Assembly: GCA_022826515.1 (NCBI GenBank)
Contig: JAJDUT010000060.1
Location: forward strand, 1 to 64,000
DNA from: Candidatus Latescibacterota bacterium
GTDB taxonomy: Bacteria; Latescibacterota; UBA2968; UBA8231
Reading direction: 5' to 3'
Length of the DNA: 64,000 bases
Shown: positions 25,223 through 35,379 of the stretch, one piece after another
How the letters are laid out: the number at the start of each line of letters is the position of its first letter
How positions within the stretch are numbered: position 1 is the first letter of the stretch
Notes under the pieces: generated by a model
What the model saw: only the letters and a program-made list of their open reading frames with translations
What the model was told of the DNA's origin: nothing
Database searches by the model: none
Position numbers and translations under genes: made by a program

Positions 25223-25600
25223 CTTGCGGATACAGGAGTTCGAAGAATCGCTGTATTTATATGTTTATCAACTGTTTAGGTATTATTTAATTATATTTCA
25301 CTCTGCCGCTATGGAGCGCACATTTTTGCAGAAAACCGACAAAAATGTCCTAATTATCACAAATATGTGTTCTCCAACACCTCGTGGTGGCAAAGTCGAA
25401 ATTTGATCGGGCAGAAAGCACTCGTGTGGCGATCCAAGAAATACAAAAATGGAGTTTATTGACGGCAAATAATACAATTTTTGTAGTTTTTGGACAGTTT
25501 CCCAAGGTCGAATCACCTTGCAAAAAAACCATTTTTTTATGCGGTAAGTATATTTTTATCAATAGCTTGAGACACAATCACACCGTCTTTCTCTCCATTC
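25223..25600. other. AT-rich divergent regulatory region between nir and nas operons
   Basis: About 380 bp without a gene, rich in A/T tracts. It contains small inverted repeats such as TACAATTTTTGTA (about 25472-25484) and CACCTCGTGGTG (about 25379-25390). Suitable in size and composition for NtrC-type enhancers and IHF-like bending sites, but no binding site is certain. Confidence 0.45.
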
Positions 25601-25617
25601 TTGGCACTACTCTTGCT
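25601..25617 (+). promoter_or_regulatory. Sigma-54 (-24/-12) promoter for the nas-nrt operon
   Basis: TTGGCACTACTCTTGCT matches the consensus TGGCAC-N5-TTGCW. GG (25603-25604) and GC (25615-25616) are 10 bp apart. Predicted start near 25627, about 37 nt before the ATG at 25664. Confidence 0.78.
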
Positions 25618-25663
25618 TAAAGTCTGTAGCTCAATCATTTGCGTCCCAACAGAATCATGGATA

Positions 25664-27232
25664 ATGGATATAATAGAAAAGCCCGACCTACCCGGTTTTC
25701 GCACGGACAATCGCTCGACCCAGACGCGCTTCCACTTCCACATGGATCTCTGCGTCGGCTGCCACGCCTGCGAGGTGGCCTGTAGCGAACAGAATGGCCT
25801 GCCCGTAGATACCCAGTGGCGGCGCGTCGGCGAGGTCGAGGGCGGCGAGTATCCCGACACATTGCGCTTCTTCCTTTCTAGCGGCTGCAACCACTGCTTG
25901 GATGCCCCTTGCGCCAAGGGCTGTCCGGTTGATGCCTACAAGGTTGACGAGAGCGGCATCGTCATTCACCAAGCCGATGTCTGCATTGGCTGCCAGTACT
26001 GCACTTGGAACTGCCCTTATAGCGTGCCGAGCTTCCAGCCAGAGCGCGGCGTGGTCTCCAAGTGCGACATGTGCGTCAATCGGCTCGAAGAAGGCCGCGA
26101 GCCCGCTTGCGCCCAGGCGTGCCCGGCCGGGGCGATTGAGATTGAGACCGTGCCGCTTGAGGAGGTATTGGCAACCTACGAGGACGCTGGTGCCGCCCCG
26201 GGCATGCCCGCGCCAGAAATCTCCATGCCTTCGACGAAAATCACCTTGCCCGAGGGCGTCGATCCCAGCAGTCTGCACCCAGTCACCGGCGATTTTGTCG
26301 AGCCGGAGGAGCCGCATTCGCCGCTGATCTTTATGACGGTGCTGACCCAGATCGGCTTGGGCGGCTTTGCGGCGATATACGCGGTGGATTTGCTGCGTTC
26401 GCTCAGCGGCGCAGTGCAGCTAGCCGGTACCGCGCTCGGCACGCTGGCCGCCGTGCTGATGGGGCTGATCGGTCTTTCGCTCACCGCATCGACTTTGCAT
26501 CTGGGGCGACCGGCCTTTGCCTTCCGCGCGATTCGCAACTGGCGCACCTCCTGGCTGTCGCGCGAAGTGCTGGCGCTATCGCTTTTTGCCAAAGTCGCCT
26601 TTGCCTATGCGGCGTTCCTGTTGGCGACCGAAGGGTTGGGGTGGGTGAGTGCGGAAGCCTTGGGTGGAATCGGGGCGCGGCTGTCGTTGGGGGCGGTAGC
26701 GGTCACGGCGGGCATCATCGGCATTTACGCCAGCGCCCGGCTCTATCGGGTGCCCGCTCGTCCGGCGTGGAATTTCCGCAAGACCACGGTCGATTTCTTT
26801 GCCGTGGCATGGATCGTCGGTCCGGCGGTACTGGCGCTAGCACTGGTATTGGGTGGGGAAGCGGGCTGGAGCGTGCAGGCGTCGGCTTTGGCGTCGGCGC
26901 TGGCGCTGCTAGCCTACGCGAAGTTGCACTCGGACTTCGTCTGTCACTTGGCGGAGAGCGAGACCTTTGAGCTCAAGGCCAGCGCCGAACTCTACCGCGA
27001 TCACTTCGCCCGCTTGCGGATGTACAAAAATGGTGCGGCCCTGTTGGCGCTGATGGGACTTTTGGCCTTGGGCGTTGGTGCGGTCTCGATCGCCGCGGCG
27101 ACCGTGGGCGTCGCCGGCTTGGTGGCCTATGTATTCTTGCAGCGCTACCTGTTTTTCACCACGGTCGTCGGCACCAATATCGCGGGCAATTTCATCGTCG
27201 AAGCCCACCGCTCGGTAGCGCACCGGGGCTAG
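25664..27232 (+). CDS. Fused 4Fe-4S ferredoxin / DmsC-like membrane subunit for nitrate reductase
   Basis: 522 aa from ATG 25664. Residues 20-190 are a DmsB-type polyferredoxin (DLCVGCHACEVACSEQNG; GCNHCLDAPCAKGCPV; DVCIGCQYCTWNCPYS; KCDMCVNRLEEG...CAQACPAGAI), four cluster motifs. Residues 220-520 are a DmsC-like membrane anchor with about eight hydrophobic helices. It probably passes quinol electrons to the catalytic subunit encoded 2 bp downstream, in place of a NADH-dependent NasB. The fusion of the two subunits into one chain is notable. First gene after the sigma-54 promoter. Confidence 0.85.
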   Translation: MDIIEKPDLPGFRTDNRSTQTRFHFHMDLCVGCHACEVACSEQNGLPVDTQWRRVGEVEGGEYPDTLRFFLSSGCNHCLDAPCAKGCPVDAYKVDESGIVIHQADVCIGCQYCTWNCPYSVPSFQPERGVVSKCDMCVNRLEEGREPACAQACPAGAIEIETVPLEEVLATYEDAGAAPGMPAPEISMPSTKITLPEGVDPSSLHPVTGDFVEPEEPHSPLIFMTVLTQIGLGGFAAIYAVDLLRSLSGAVQLAGTALGTLAAVLMGLIGLSLTASTLHLGRPAFAFRAIRNWRTSWLSREVLALSLFAKVAFAYAAFLLATEGLGWVSAEALGGIGARLSLGAVAVTAGIIGIYASARLYRVPARPAWNFRKTTVDFFAVAWIVGPAVLALALVLGGEAGWSVQASALASALALLAYAKLHSDFVCHLAESETFELKASAELYRDHFARLRMYKNGAALLALMGLLALGVGAVSIAAATVGVAGLVAYVFLQRYLFFTTVVGTNIAGNFIVEAHRSVAHRG

Positions 27233-27234
27233 CG

Positions 27235-29412
27235 ATGACACTCGGACAGAAAATCAAGGAATCTCTCGGCTTTGACATTAAGGCGGACGAGTACGCCTTT
27301 GGTCGCGACCCTCAGTACGGATATCTGGCGCAAAAGAAAATTCCCGAGCGTTGGGTCAAGACCACCTGCGGTTACTGCTCGGTCGGTTGCGGCATGGTCG
27401 TAGGAGTCAAAGGCGATGAAATCGTCTCGGTGCGCGGCGATGAGGAGCACCCTGTCAACGAGGGCAGCCTCTGTCCGAAAGGCTTGAGCGAGCACTTGCC
27501 ACTGAAAAGCCCCAACCGCGCCCACGCCCCGCTGTGGCACGGCCAACCCATCTCTTGGGAACGGGCTTACGAGGAGATGGTGGGACGGGTGCGCCAAGTT
27601 CAGGAGCAGTACGGCAAAGAGAGTTTTGCCGTGCTGTCAACCGGCCAGCTCGTCACCGAGGAGTTCTACGCGCTAGGCAAACTAGTGCAACTGGGCTTTG
27701 GCACGAGCAATTACGACGGCAATACCACGCTGTGCATGAGCTCGGCAGTGGCTGGTTACAAACAGAGCTTTGGCTCGGACGGCCCGCCGGGATCGTATCG
27801 CGGTTTGCGCGAGGCCGACACGGTCTTTTTGATCGGTGCGAATATCGCCGACAATCACCCCATTCTCTGGCATCATCTCAACCAGAACGGAGATTACAAA
27901 CTGGTCGTCTGCGACCCGCGCAAGACCAAGACGGCGATGTTTGCCGACCTCTATCTGCCGATCCGGCCGCGCGGCGATGTATATCTGCTCAACGGCCTGA
28001 TCAACTTGGTGATTGAGCACGGCTATGTGGACCGAGACTTCGTCGATGCCCATACCACTGGTTTTGAGGCACTGGCCGAACACGCTAGTCATTATTCCAT
28101 TGAGGTCGTGTCCGAGCACACGGGTTTGAGCACCGAAGCGATCTGGGCGGCCTTTGAGGCCATCGCCAAGGCCGAGAACGTCCTCTTCGCGTGGACGATG
28201 GGCGTCAATCACTCGACGCAAGGGACGGATACCGTCAGCTTGATCAACACCCTCGCGCTGATTACCGGCAATATCGGCCGCACGGGTGCTGCGCCGTTGT
28301 CCATCACCGGCCAGTGCAATGCTATGGGCACCCGCGAGTTTGGCTTTGCCTCATCGCTGCCGGGCTACCGCAAATTTGCAAGCCAAGCAGACCGCGAGGA
28401 ACTAGCGGCATTGTGGGAGTTGGACGCGGAACGCCTGCCGAAAAAGCGCGGCTTGGCCTATCCCGACATCATCGACGCCATCATAGCAGGCCGCATCAAG
28501 GCCCTGTGGGTGATTGCCACCAATCCGCTGGCCAGCTTTCCCGATCAGGAGCGGTTGCGCCAAGCGCTCGCAAACCTCGATCTGCTCGTAGTGCAAGACG
28601 GTTTCCACCCGACGCCTACTACCGAACTGGCCGACTTGGTCTGGCCGACGGCTGTGTGGGGCGAGAAGAGCGGCAGTTACACCAACAGCGAGCGCCGCGC
28701 CAGCCGGGTGCAGCAAGCCGTGTCGCCGCCGGGGGAAGCCAAGGCCGATTTCGACATTTTCATGGATTTGGCCCGAGTGCTCGGGGTCAGCGAAGAACTC
28801 TTTCCCGCATGGCGCGGCCCGGCCGATGCGTTCGCGGAAATGCGCCGAATATCCAAGGGACAGCTCTGCGATTACAGCGGCATGAGCTATGAGAAGATGG
28901 ACGCCTTGGGCGGGATTCAGTGGCCCTGCAACGACGCGCATCCCGAAGGCGCTGACAGCCTGTACACCGACGGCCGCTTCCCCACCGAGGACGGCCGGGC
29001 GCGGTTGTTGTACACTGCGCCGCTGCCGCTACCCGAGCCGCCGGACGACGAATACCCCATTCTGCTCAACACCGGACGCACGGTAGAGCACTGGCACACG
29101 CGGACCAAGACCCGCGACGTGCCGATGCTGGAAAAGCTCTCGCCCGAGCCTTGGGTCGAGATCCATCCGCAAACCGCGCGGCGCTTCCGCCTCGGCCCGC
29201 GAGATCGCGTCTCTCTGGTGTCCAGACGCGGACGCGTCGAGGGCTTGCTGCTGCGGATTACCGAGACGATCCATCCAGACCAAGTCTTCGTGCCCTTTCA
29301 CTTTGCCGAGCAGTGCGTCAACCAACTCACCCTCCCGGCGTTTTGCCCGAAGTCGCGCGAGCCTAACTACAAGCAGTGCGCTGTGCGCATCGAAAAAACC
29401 ACCGCTAAATGA
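27235..29412 (+). CDS. nasA: Assimilatory nitrate reductase, molybdopterin catalytic subunit
   Basis: 725 aa. N-terminal [4Fe-4S] site [10 protein letters not shown]...GSLCPKG, then the molybdopterin oxidoreductase body with [20 protein letters not shown] motifs ([35 protein letters not shown]) and a C-terminal dinucleotide-binding domain ([14 protein letters not shown]). No signal peptide and no C-terminal BFD domain: a cytoplasmic NasA that reduces nitrate to nitrite for NirBD. MoaC at 44139 belongs to its cofactor pathway. Confidence 0.92.
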   Translation: MTLGQKIKESLGFDIKADEYAFGRDPQYGYLAQKKIPERWVKTTCGYCSVGCGMVVGVKGDEIVSVRGDEEHPVNEGSLCPKGLSEHLPLKSPNRAHAPLWHGQPISWERAYEEMVGRVRQVQEQYGKESFAVLSTGQLVTEEFYALGKLVQLGFGTSNYDGNTTLCMSSAVAGYKQSFGSDGPPGSYRGLREADTVFLIGANIADNHPILWHHLNQNGDYKLVVCDPRKTKTAMFADLYLPIRPRGDVYLLNGLINLVIEHGYVDRDFVDAHTTGFEALAEHASHYSIEVVSEHTGLSTEAIWAAFEAIAKAENVLFAWTMGVNHSTQGTDTVSLINTLALITGNIGRTGAAPLSITGQCNAMGTREFGFASSLPGYRKFASQADREELAALWELDAERLPKKRGLAYPDIIDAIIAGRIKALWVIATNPLASFPDQERLRQALANLDLLVVQDGFHPTPTTELADLVWPTAVWGEKSGSYTNSERRASRVQQAVSPPGEAKADFDIFMDLARVLGVSEELFPAWRGPADAFAEMRRISKGQLCDYSGMSYEKMDALGGIQWPCNDAHPEGADSLYTDGRFPTEDGRARLLYTAPLPLPEPPDDEYPILLNTGRTVEHWHTRTKTRDVPMLEKLSPEPWVEIHPQTARRFRLGPRDRVSLVSRRGRVEGLLLRITETIHPDQVFVPFHFAEQCVNQLTLPAFCPKSREPNYKQCAVRIEKTTAK

Positions 29413-29419
29413 GGAGATT

Positions 29420-30784
29420 ATGAAAGCAATTATCGCAGCCATTGCCTTGGCCATCTTGTCCTGCGCCGAGGGAATCGGCGCTAGGGAACTAGACCTGGAA
29501 AAAGACGAACTCAAGTTTGGTTTCATCAAGCTGACCGATTGCGCGCCCTTGGTCATTGCCAAGGAGCAGTTCTTCTTCGAGGACGAGGGGCTTTTCGTCA
29601 CCTTGGAGGCGCAGGCCAATTGGAAGGTGTTGCTCGACCGCGTCATCGACGGCGAACTCGACGGGGCGCACATGCTGGCCGGGCAGCCGATTGGCGCGAC
29701 CATTGGCTTCGGCACTCAAGCCCACATTATTACCGCCTGCAGCATGGATCTCAACGGCAATGGCATCACGGTTTCCAACGAGGTCTGGGAGCAAATGAAG
29801 TCCCACGTGCCCAAGCGCGCAGACGGCAAGCCGACCCACCCGATCAAGGCAGACGCGCTCAAGCCGATTGTGGAAGCCTACCGAGACGAGGGCCGCCAGT
29901 TCAAGATGGGCATGGTCTTTCCGGTTTCGACGCACAACTACGAGTTGCGCTACTGGCTGGCCGCCGCCGGCATTAGTCCGGGTTACTACACTAGCGAGGA
30001 CATAACCGGCATGACCGATGCCGATGTGCTGCTGTCGGTGACGCCGCCGCCGCAGATGCCGGCGATCTTGGAAGCGGGCACCATCTACGGGTACTGCGTG
30101 GGCGAGCCGTGGAATCAACAGGCCGTGTTCAAGGGCATTGGCGTGCCGGTGACGACCAATCACGACCTGTGGAAGAACAACCCGGAAAAGGTCTTTGGCG
30201 TCAGCAAGGCTTGGGCCGACAAGCACCCCAATACGCACAAAGCGGTCGTCAAGGCGCTAATTCGCGCTGGCAAGTGGCTCGACGAGGAAGGCGAAAATGG
30301 CGAGCCAAAAAACCGCGTTGAAGCGGCGCGGATCCTGTCCCGCTCGGAGTATGTCGGCGCTGACTTTGAGGTCATCGCCAACAGCATGACCGGCACCTTT
30401 GAGTTTGAAAAGGGCGACAAGCGCGCCATGCCCGACTTCAATGTGTTCTACCGCTACGACGCCACGTACCCTTTCTACAGCGACGGCATTTGGTTCTTGA
30501 CCCAGATGCGGCGCTGGGGCCAGATCGACGCTCCCAAATCCGACTCTTGGTATCACGCGACGATTAAGGAGATCTATCGGCCCGACATCTGGCGCGAGGC
30601 CGCGGCCCTGCTCGTAGAGGATGGCTACCTGACAGCCGACGAGATTCCCCAAACCGACGGCTATAAGGAGCCGACCAGCGACTTTATAGATGGAGTCGAG
30701 TACGATGGCCGCCAGCCCAACGCCTATCTGCACAAGTTTCGGGTGGGTATCAAGGATGACTACACCAAAACGTCGATGAAATAG
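29420..30784 (+). CDS. nrtA: Nitrate ABC transporter substrate-binding protein
   Basis: 454 aa from ATG 29420 (GAGGAG just upstream). Signal peptide [15 protein letters not shown] suggests a lipoprotein. The body has the NrtA/TauA-like signature: [20 protein letters not shown] near 35-55, [14 protein letters not shown], and [12 protein letters not shown]. Binds nitrate/nitrite outside the cytoplasmic membrane and delivers it to NrtB. Operon position directly after nasA supports nitrate specificity over sulfonate or bicarbonate. Confidence 0.93.
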   Translation: MKAIIAAIALAILSCAEGIGARELDLEKDELKFGFIKLTDCAPLVIAKEQFFFEDEGLFVTLEAQANWKVLLDRVIDGELDGAHMLAGQPIGATIGFGTQAHIITACSMDLNGNGITVSNEVWEQMKSHVPKRADGKPTHPIKADALKPIVEAYRDEGRQFKMGMVFPVSTHNYELRYWLAAAGISPGYYTSEDITGMTDADVLLSVTPPPQMPAILEAGTIYGYCVGEPWNQQAVFKGIGVPVTTNHDLWKNNPEKVFGVSKAWADKHPNTHKAVVKALIRAGKWLDEEGENGEPKNRVEAARILSRSEYVGADFEVIANSMTGTFEFEKGDKRAMPDFNVFYRYDATYPFYSDGIWFLTQMRRWGQIDAPKSDSWYHATIKEIYRPDIWREAAALLVEDGYLTADEIPQTDGYKEPTSDFIDGVEYDGRQPNAYLHKFRVGIKDDYTKTSMK

Positions 30785-30795
30785 GAGGCGGTAGA

Positions 30796-31821
30796 TTGAT
30801 AGTCGATAAGCTGAACAAAATCCTCATTTTCGTCGGGCTGACTTGGCTGACGCCGGTGGTCAAACTGGCCGCCGGAGAAAACCCCGGCCAGCAGGTCCGC
30901 GACATCTGGACCCTGATCGGCGTGCCTGTGAGTGCGTTCGTCGCCTTCCTGATGCTGTGGTCGCTGACCGCCGCCCAAATCGAGACCAGCTTGGGCAATA
31001 TCCCCGGGCCGATGCAGGCCTACCAGCAGGCGGTAGTGCTGTGGGAGGAGCACGTGGGAGAGCGGGAAAAAGCGCAGGCGTTCTACGAGCGGCAGCAAAA
31101 GCGCAACGCCGAGAAATTGGCCGCAAACCCACAAGCCCAAGTCAAAATTCGCCAATACACCGGCAAGCCGACGTATCTGGACCAGATCGGCACTAGCCTG
31201 TACACGGTTTTCGCCGGCTTTGCGCTGGCCTCGCTGGTGGCCGTGCCACTCGGCCTGTTTTGCGGTATGAGCCGCACGATGATGAACGCGTTTAATCCAT
31301 TGATCCAGATATTCAAACCCGTGTCGCCGCTGGCTTGGCTGCCGCTGGTGACGATGGTGGTCAGCGCCCTCTACACGACCAATGACGGGCTTTTTGCAAA
31401 GTCCTTTATCAATTCGGCGGTCACTGTGTCGCTGTGCTCGCTGTGGCCTGCGCTGATCAATACCGCCTTGGGCGTATCGTCGCTGAGTCAGGATTACGTC
31501 AATGTGGCGCGGGTGCTCAACCTCGGGGTCAAGGACCGGATTTTTAAGATCGTTCTGCCGGCCTCGCTGCCCTACATATTTACGGGCCTGCGCATCTCGC
31601 TCGGCGTCGGCTGGATGGTGCTGATCGCCGCGGAGATGCTGGCGCAAAACCCAGGCTTGGGCAAGTTCGTGTGGGACGAGTTTCAAAACGGCAGCAGTCA
31701 CTCGCTGGCGCGAATTTTGGTGGCCGTGCTGACTATTGGCTTTATCGGCTTTATGCTCGACCGGGCGATGGTAATCCTGCACAAGTTAGTCAGCTTTGGC
31801 GACGAGCCGGTCGGCACCTGA
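30796..31821 (+). CDS. nrtB: Nitrate ABC transporter permease
   Basis: 341 aa from TTG 30796 with AGGAGG at 30783-30788. After the first membrane helix there is a charged insertion of about 60 residues (YQQAVVLWEEHVGEREKAQA...) before the core binding-protein-dependent transport domain. EAA-loop-like NVARVLNLGVKDRIFKIVLP in the C-terminal half. Forms the channel with the two ATPases downstream. Confidence 0.92.
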   Translation: MIVDKLNKILIFVGLTWLTPVVKLAAGENPGQQVRDIWTLIGVPVSAFVAFLMLWSLTAAQIETSLGNIPGPMQAYQQAVVLWEEHVGEREKAQAFYERQQKRNAEKLAANPQAQVKIRQYTGKPTYLDQIGTSLYTVFAGFALASLVAVPLGLFCGMSRTMMNAFNPLIQIFKPVSPLAWLPLVTMVVSALYTTNDGLFAKSFINSAVTVSLCSLWPALINTALGVSSLSQDYVNVARVLNLGVKDRIFKIVLPASLPYIFTGLRISLGVGWMVLIAAEMLAQNPGLGKFVWDEFQNGSSHSLARILVAVLTIGFIGFMLDRAMVILHKLVSFGDEPVGT

Positions 31822-31830
31822 GGGTATGAC

Positions 31831-32685
31831 ATGGCCTTTCTCGAATTGCGCAATGTCAGCAAAGCCTATGGCGAAGGTGCCGAGCGCACCGAGGTACTCG
31901 CGAACGTCAGCTTGGAAATCGAACGGGGCGAATTCGTGGCCATCGTCGGTTTTTCGGGCAGCGGCAAGACCACGTTGATCTCGCTGATCGCCGGTCTGAT
32001 CGAGCCTGACGAGGGCGAAATCCTCATCGACGGCAAGCGGATCGCCGGTCCCGGTCCCGAGCGCGGCGTCATCTTCCAGAACTATTCGCTGCTACCGTGG
32101 CTGACCGTCTATGGCAACGTGGCCTTGGTGGTCAATCACCTGTTCCCCGCTTGGCCAGCGAAAAAGCGCCGCGCCCACGTCGAGCGCTACGTCGAGATGG
32201 TCCATCTGACGCCGGCATTGCAAAAGCGGCCGGCCGAGCTTTCAGGGGGCATGCGCCAGCGGGTAGCCGTTGCGCGTTCCTTGGCAATGGACCCGGAGAT
32301 TTTGCTGATGGACGAGCCGCTCAGCGCCCTCGATGCGCTGACGCGAGGCACCTTGCAGGCCGAGATTGAGAGAATCTGGCGCGAGGAGCGCAAGACCGCA
32401 GTGCTGATTACCAACGACGTTGACGAGGGCCTAGTCCTCGCCGACCGCATCATCCCGCTCAAGCCCGGAGTCGCGTCGCAGGCCGCGACGCTGGGGCCTC
32501 ATTTTCAGGTGGAATTGGACCGGCCCCGAGACCGCACCGAGCTTAATAGCGATGTCGGCTACAAAGTCGTCCGCAATGCCATCAACAGTTATTTGCTCGA
32601 AGTGCGGCCCGACCAAGGGTTGGCTCAGCACGCTGAGTTCAAGGAACTCGCGTTACCTAATCTAGAACCCATGGAGCTGTCTTAA
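31831..32685 (+). CDS. nrtC: Nitrate ABC transporter ATPase (first)
   Basis: 284 aa. Walker [10 protein letters not shown], signature [17 protein letters not shown], Walker [13 protein letters not shown]. It lacks the NrtA-like C-terminal domain of cyanobacterial NrtC, so the name rests on gene order. Starts 9 nt after nrtB; its TAA overlaps the next ATG (TAATG). Confidence 0.9.
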   Translation: MAFLELRNVSKAYGEGAERTEVLANVSLEIERGEFVAIVGFSGSGKTTLISLIAGLIEPDEGEILIDGKRIAGPGPERGVIFQNYSLLPWLTVYGNVALVVNHLFPAWPAKKRRAHVERYVEMVHLTPALQKRPAELSGGMRQRVAVARSLAMDPEILLMDEPLSALDALTRGTLQAEIERIWREERKTAVLITNDVDEGLVLADRIIPLKPGVASQAATLGPHFQVELDRPRDRTELNSDVGYKVVRNAINSYLLEVRPDQGLAQHAEFKELALPNLEPMELS

Positions 32686-33530
32686 TGAATGCGCATATTG
32701 AATTCGCGGATCTCGCCAAGGTCTATCCGACGGTCGATGGGCCAGTGGCCGTGGTCAAGGGCTTTGATTTGCAGATTGACCAGGGAGAATTCGTCTCCAT
32801 CATTGGCCACTCGGGCTGCGGCAAGTCAACGGTGCTGTCGATGATCGCCGGCCTCAACGAGATATCCGACGGGGCCATTTACATAGACGGACGTCGGGTT
32901 ACAGGCCCGGGACCCGACCGCGGGGTGGTCTTCCAGTCGCCGAGTCTGTTTCCGTGGATGACGGCCATGGAGAATGTGCTGTTGGGAGTCGAACAGGTCT
33001 TTCCGCACGGCAGCAAGCGCGAGCGGCGGGAAATCGCCGAGTATTATCTCAATCGTGTGGGCTTGGTTGATGCGCTCGACAAGCGCGCGGCCGAGCTGTC
33101 GCAGGGGATGCGCCAGCGCGTGGGTATTGCCCGCGCCTTTGCGCTCAAGCCCAAGCTGCTGCTGCTCGACGAGCCATTTGGAATGCTCGATTCGCTGACC
33201 CGCACTGAGCTGCAAGACGTGCTGTTGGAAGTCTGGCGGCGGGACCGGATTACCGCAATCATGGTGACTCACGATGTGGATGAGGCGCTTTTTCTCTCCG
33301 ACCGCGTAGTGATGATGACCAGCGGCCCGCAGGCCAAGGTCGGCGACGTTCTGCCGGTGGAATTCCCGCGGCCGAGGGATCGACGCACGGTGTGCGAGCA
33401 CGAGCACTTCTACGATTTGCGCGGCCACCTGCTGCGCTTCCTCGACGGCCCGGCGTTGGTCGAACCGGGCGCAGCACCGGACGAGGAACAAGAAACGCTA
33501 GACGAAGCCGCCCAAAAGCAGGTAGCTTGA
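32685..33530 (+). CDS. nrtD: Nitrate ABC transporter ATPase (second)
   Basis: 281 aa. Walker [10 protein letters not shown], Walker [13 protein letters not shown]. The signature motif reads [15 protein letters not shown], with Gln in place of the second Gly of LSGG, a variant also known in NrtD/SsuB-type subunits. Two different ATPases imply a heterodimeric motor. Confidence 0.9.
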   Translation: MNAHIEFADLAKVYPTVDGPVAVVKGFDLQIDQGEFVSIIGHSGCGKSTVLSMIAGLNEISDGAIYIDGRRVTGPGPDRGVVFQSPSLFPWMTAMENVLLGVEQVFPHGSKRERREIAEYYLNRVGLVDALDKRAAELSQGMRQRVGIARAFALKPKLLLLDEPFGMLDSLTRTELQDVLLEVWRRDRITAIMVTHDVDEALFLSDRVVMMTSGPQAKVGDVLPVEFPRPRDRRTVCEHEHFYDLRGHLLRFLDGPALVEPGAAPDEEQETLDEAAQKQVA

Positions 33531-33588
33531 CCGAGATTTGCGGTTTAACTTATCTACATCCATGCCATCTTTACGTTGGAGGGACACC

Positions 33589-34797
33589 GTGCGTGTTGCA
33601 ATCTATTCCGCATTTTTTTTGAGCGTAGTTGCATCTAGCGCTAGTTACGCTAAAAAAGAGATCGTCTGGGGTGGCCAGATTCGGCCGCGCTACGAGTTCC
33701 GCGATCCGTTCGCAAACAACTACGACTCCTTTACCTCCATGCGGGTGCGGACTCAGATGGTGGCCGCGCTCGATAGCGATGTCGATCTGATGATCCAGCT
33801 TCAAGATGTGCGCTTGTGGGGCGAGGAAAAGAATACCCTGACGGATTACAGCGCCGATAAGTTTGACCTGCATCAGGGCTATGTCCACCTGAAGAAACTG
33901 GGCGACGGCGACCACTCGCTCAAAATTGGTCGTCAGATGGTAGCCCTTGGCGGGCAGCGGCTGATCGGCGCGGTCGAGTGGACTCAGCAAGGCCGGGTTT
34001 TCGACGGTCTGCAACTGCTGCTGGCACCCTCTTGGGGACAGGTGAATCTGACGGCGATTCAGGTGGCCGAGTCGGACTCGACCTCGGGGCAGTTTGCAGA
34101 CGACGCCTATTTGACGGGCGCGTACGCGACCTTGGATCAGTTGCCGTCCGGCAGCTTGGACCTCTACGCGCTCTACAACAAGGACGGAGCCAAAGACACG
34201 GATCAGGTCACTATGGGGGCGCGTCTGGCGGGGAAGAAGACCTCGTATTCCTACCGTTTCGAGGGTTCGTTCCAGACGGGTCAGCGCAGCGCCCAAGACG
34301 TATCGGCTTTCATGTTCGGCGGGCGCATTGGCGGGTCTTTAGGCGGGCTGGACCTCACTTTGTGGTACGACTACCTGTCTGGCGACGACGATTTGGCCGA
34401 TGACAAGACCAAGGTCTTTGACACGCTCTTTGCGACCAACCACAAGTACTATGGGTACGCCGATTTGTTTCTCAATATTCCGGTTCACACGGGCGGGCTA
34501 GGGCTGCAGGACTTGGCCCTCAAGGCGGCGTTGCCGCTAAGTGACCAAGTATCCCTCGGAGTCCACGGGCACTCTTTCCTCACAGCGCAAAAGGGCGACT
34601 TGGAGTCGAACCATTTGGGCGAGGAAGTCGATTTGACGCTTACGTACAAATACCGTCCCGGCTTTACCGTCGTCGCTGGCGTGTCGAGAGTGATGGCCGA
34701 CGACAGCATGACTCGCGTTACTCGTTACAAGGATTCGATTGAGGACTGGAACGGGGATATGACCTTTACTTACCTTATGACCAACACAACCTTCTGA
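33589..34797 (+). CDS. Alginate-export-family outer membrane porin
   Basis: 402 aa from GTG 33589, chosen because GGAGGG lies 5 nt upstream and it begins a clean signal peptide (MRVAIYSAFFLSVVASSASYA); TTG 33538 is the alternative. Mature part is beta-barrel-like: WGGQIRPRYEFRDPF, then KIGRQMVALGGQRLIGAVEW, typical of the Alginate_exp family. Terminal aromatic residue (TTF) suits outer-membrane insertion. Placed at the end of the nitrate operon, so it probably admits nitrate through the outer membrane. Confidence 0.82.
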   Translation: MRVAIYSAFFLSVVASSASYAKKEIVWGGQIRPRYEFRDPFANNYDSFTSMRVRTQMVAALDSDVDLMIQLQDVRLWGEEKNTLTDYSADKFDLHQGYVHLKKLGDGDHSLKIGRQMVALGGQRLIGAVEWTQQGRVFDGLQLLLAPSWGQVNLTAIQVAESDSTSGQFADDAYLTGAYATLDQLPSGSLDLYALYNKDGAKDTDQVTMGARLAGKKTSYSYRFEGSFQTGQRSAQDVSAFMFGGRIGGSLGGLDLTLWYDYLSGDDDLADDKTKVFDTLFATNHKYYGYADLFLNIPVHTGGLGLQDLALKAALPLSDQVSLGVHGHSFLTAQKGDLESNHLGEEVDLTLTYKYRPGFTVVAGVSRVMADDSMTRVTRYKDSIEDWNGDMTFTYLMTNTTF

Positions 34798-34818
34798 CCT
34801 AAGCGTTTTTGATACGAC

Positions 34819-35379
34819 ATGCCGCGTCGCATTACAAAGCCGATCTCGCCGTCCGGACTACGGTCTTTTTTCCAACGTTTGGTTTTTCCTGGGTTCACTT
34901 CGTTGGGCATTGCCGACCGAGAAGTCGTCGAATACGTCGTTGATCTGTTGGTGAGCTTTGCGCGCACCGATCAGCTCTACCGCATCCGCGATCTGCGCGG
35001 CCAGCCACTCGAAACCATCGCCGAGATGCTGGTGGAACTCGGGCGTCAGCGCCAGCCAGAACGGCGTTGGTCCTTCGACCGCGAGATGGATATCCGCCGA
35101 CACGTAGGCGACTACGCGCTTTTTACTACTGGGCTCTTCCGCACGTGGGTCGAGCGGCAGGGGCTTGGCGGCTACTACTTGGAGCAGGGCAGGAGGGCTT
35201 ATGGGGCGGCAGCCGAATTGGCCCAGCTCGGCTTTGTGTCGCAAGCGCGGCTCTTCGGTGCCCTAGAGGAGCAGTTTGAGCATTTGTCCGGCGGGCTCGA
35301 CTACGTGCGCAAGGTCTATATGTGGCCCGAACTACACGGTGGCTCGCACGGGGCGCTGATGCGCGAGCTAGGCATTTAG
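34819..35379 (+). CDS. Hypothetical protein at the end of the nitrate operon
   Basis: 186 aa, no signal peptide or membrane helix, helical throughout (DREVVEYVVDLLVSFARTDQ; AAELAQLGFVSQARLFGALE). Ends with VYMWPELHGGSHGALMREL. I do not recognise the family. It follows the porin by 21 bp and converges with the next gene (4-nt overlap at the stops). Confidence 0.6.
   Translation: MPRRITKPISPSGLRSFFQRLVFPGFTSLGIADREVVEYVVDLLVSFARTDQLYRIRDLRGQPLETIAEMLVELGRQRQPERRWSFDREMDIRRHVGDYALFTTGLFRTWVERQGLGGYYLEQGRRAYGAAAELAQLGFVSQARLFGALEEQFEHLSGGLDYVRKVYMWPELHGGSHGALMRELGI

Noticed and set aside
25379..25390. CACCTCGTGGTG as an NtrC binding site
   Set aside because: Arms are only 4 bp and do not match the GCAC-type consensus well enough.
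30760..31782. 340-codon open frame antisense to nrtB
   Set aside because: Low-complexity His/Arg/Gln-rich translation typical of shadow frames; nrtB is well supported.
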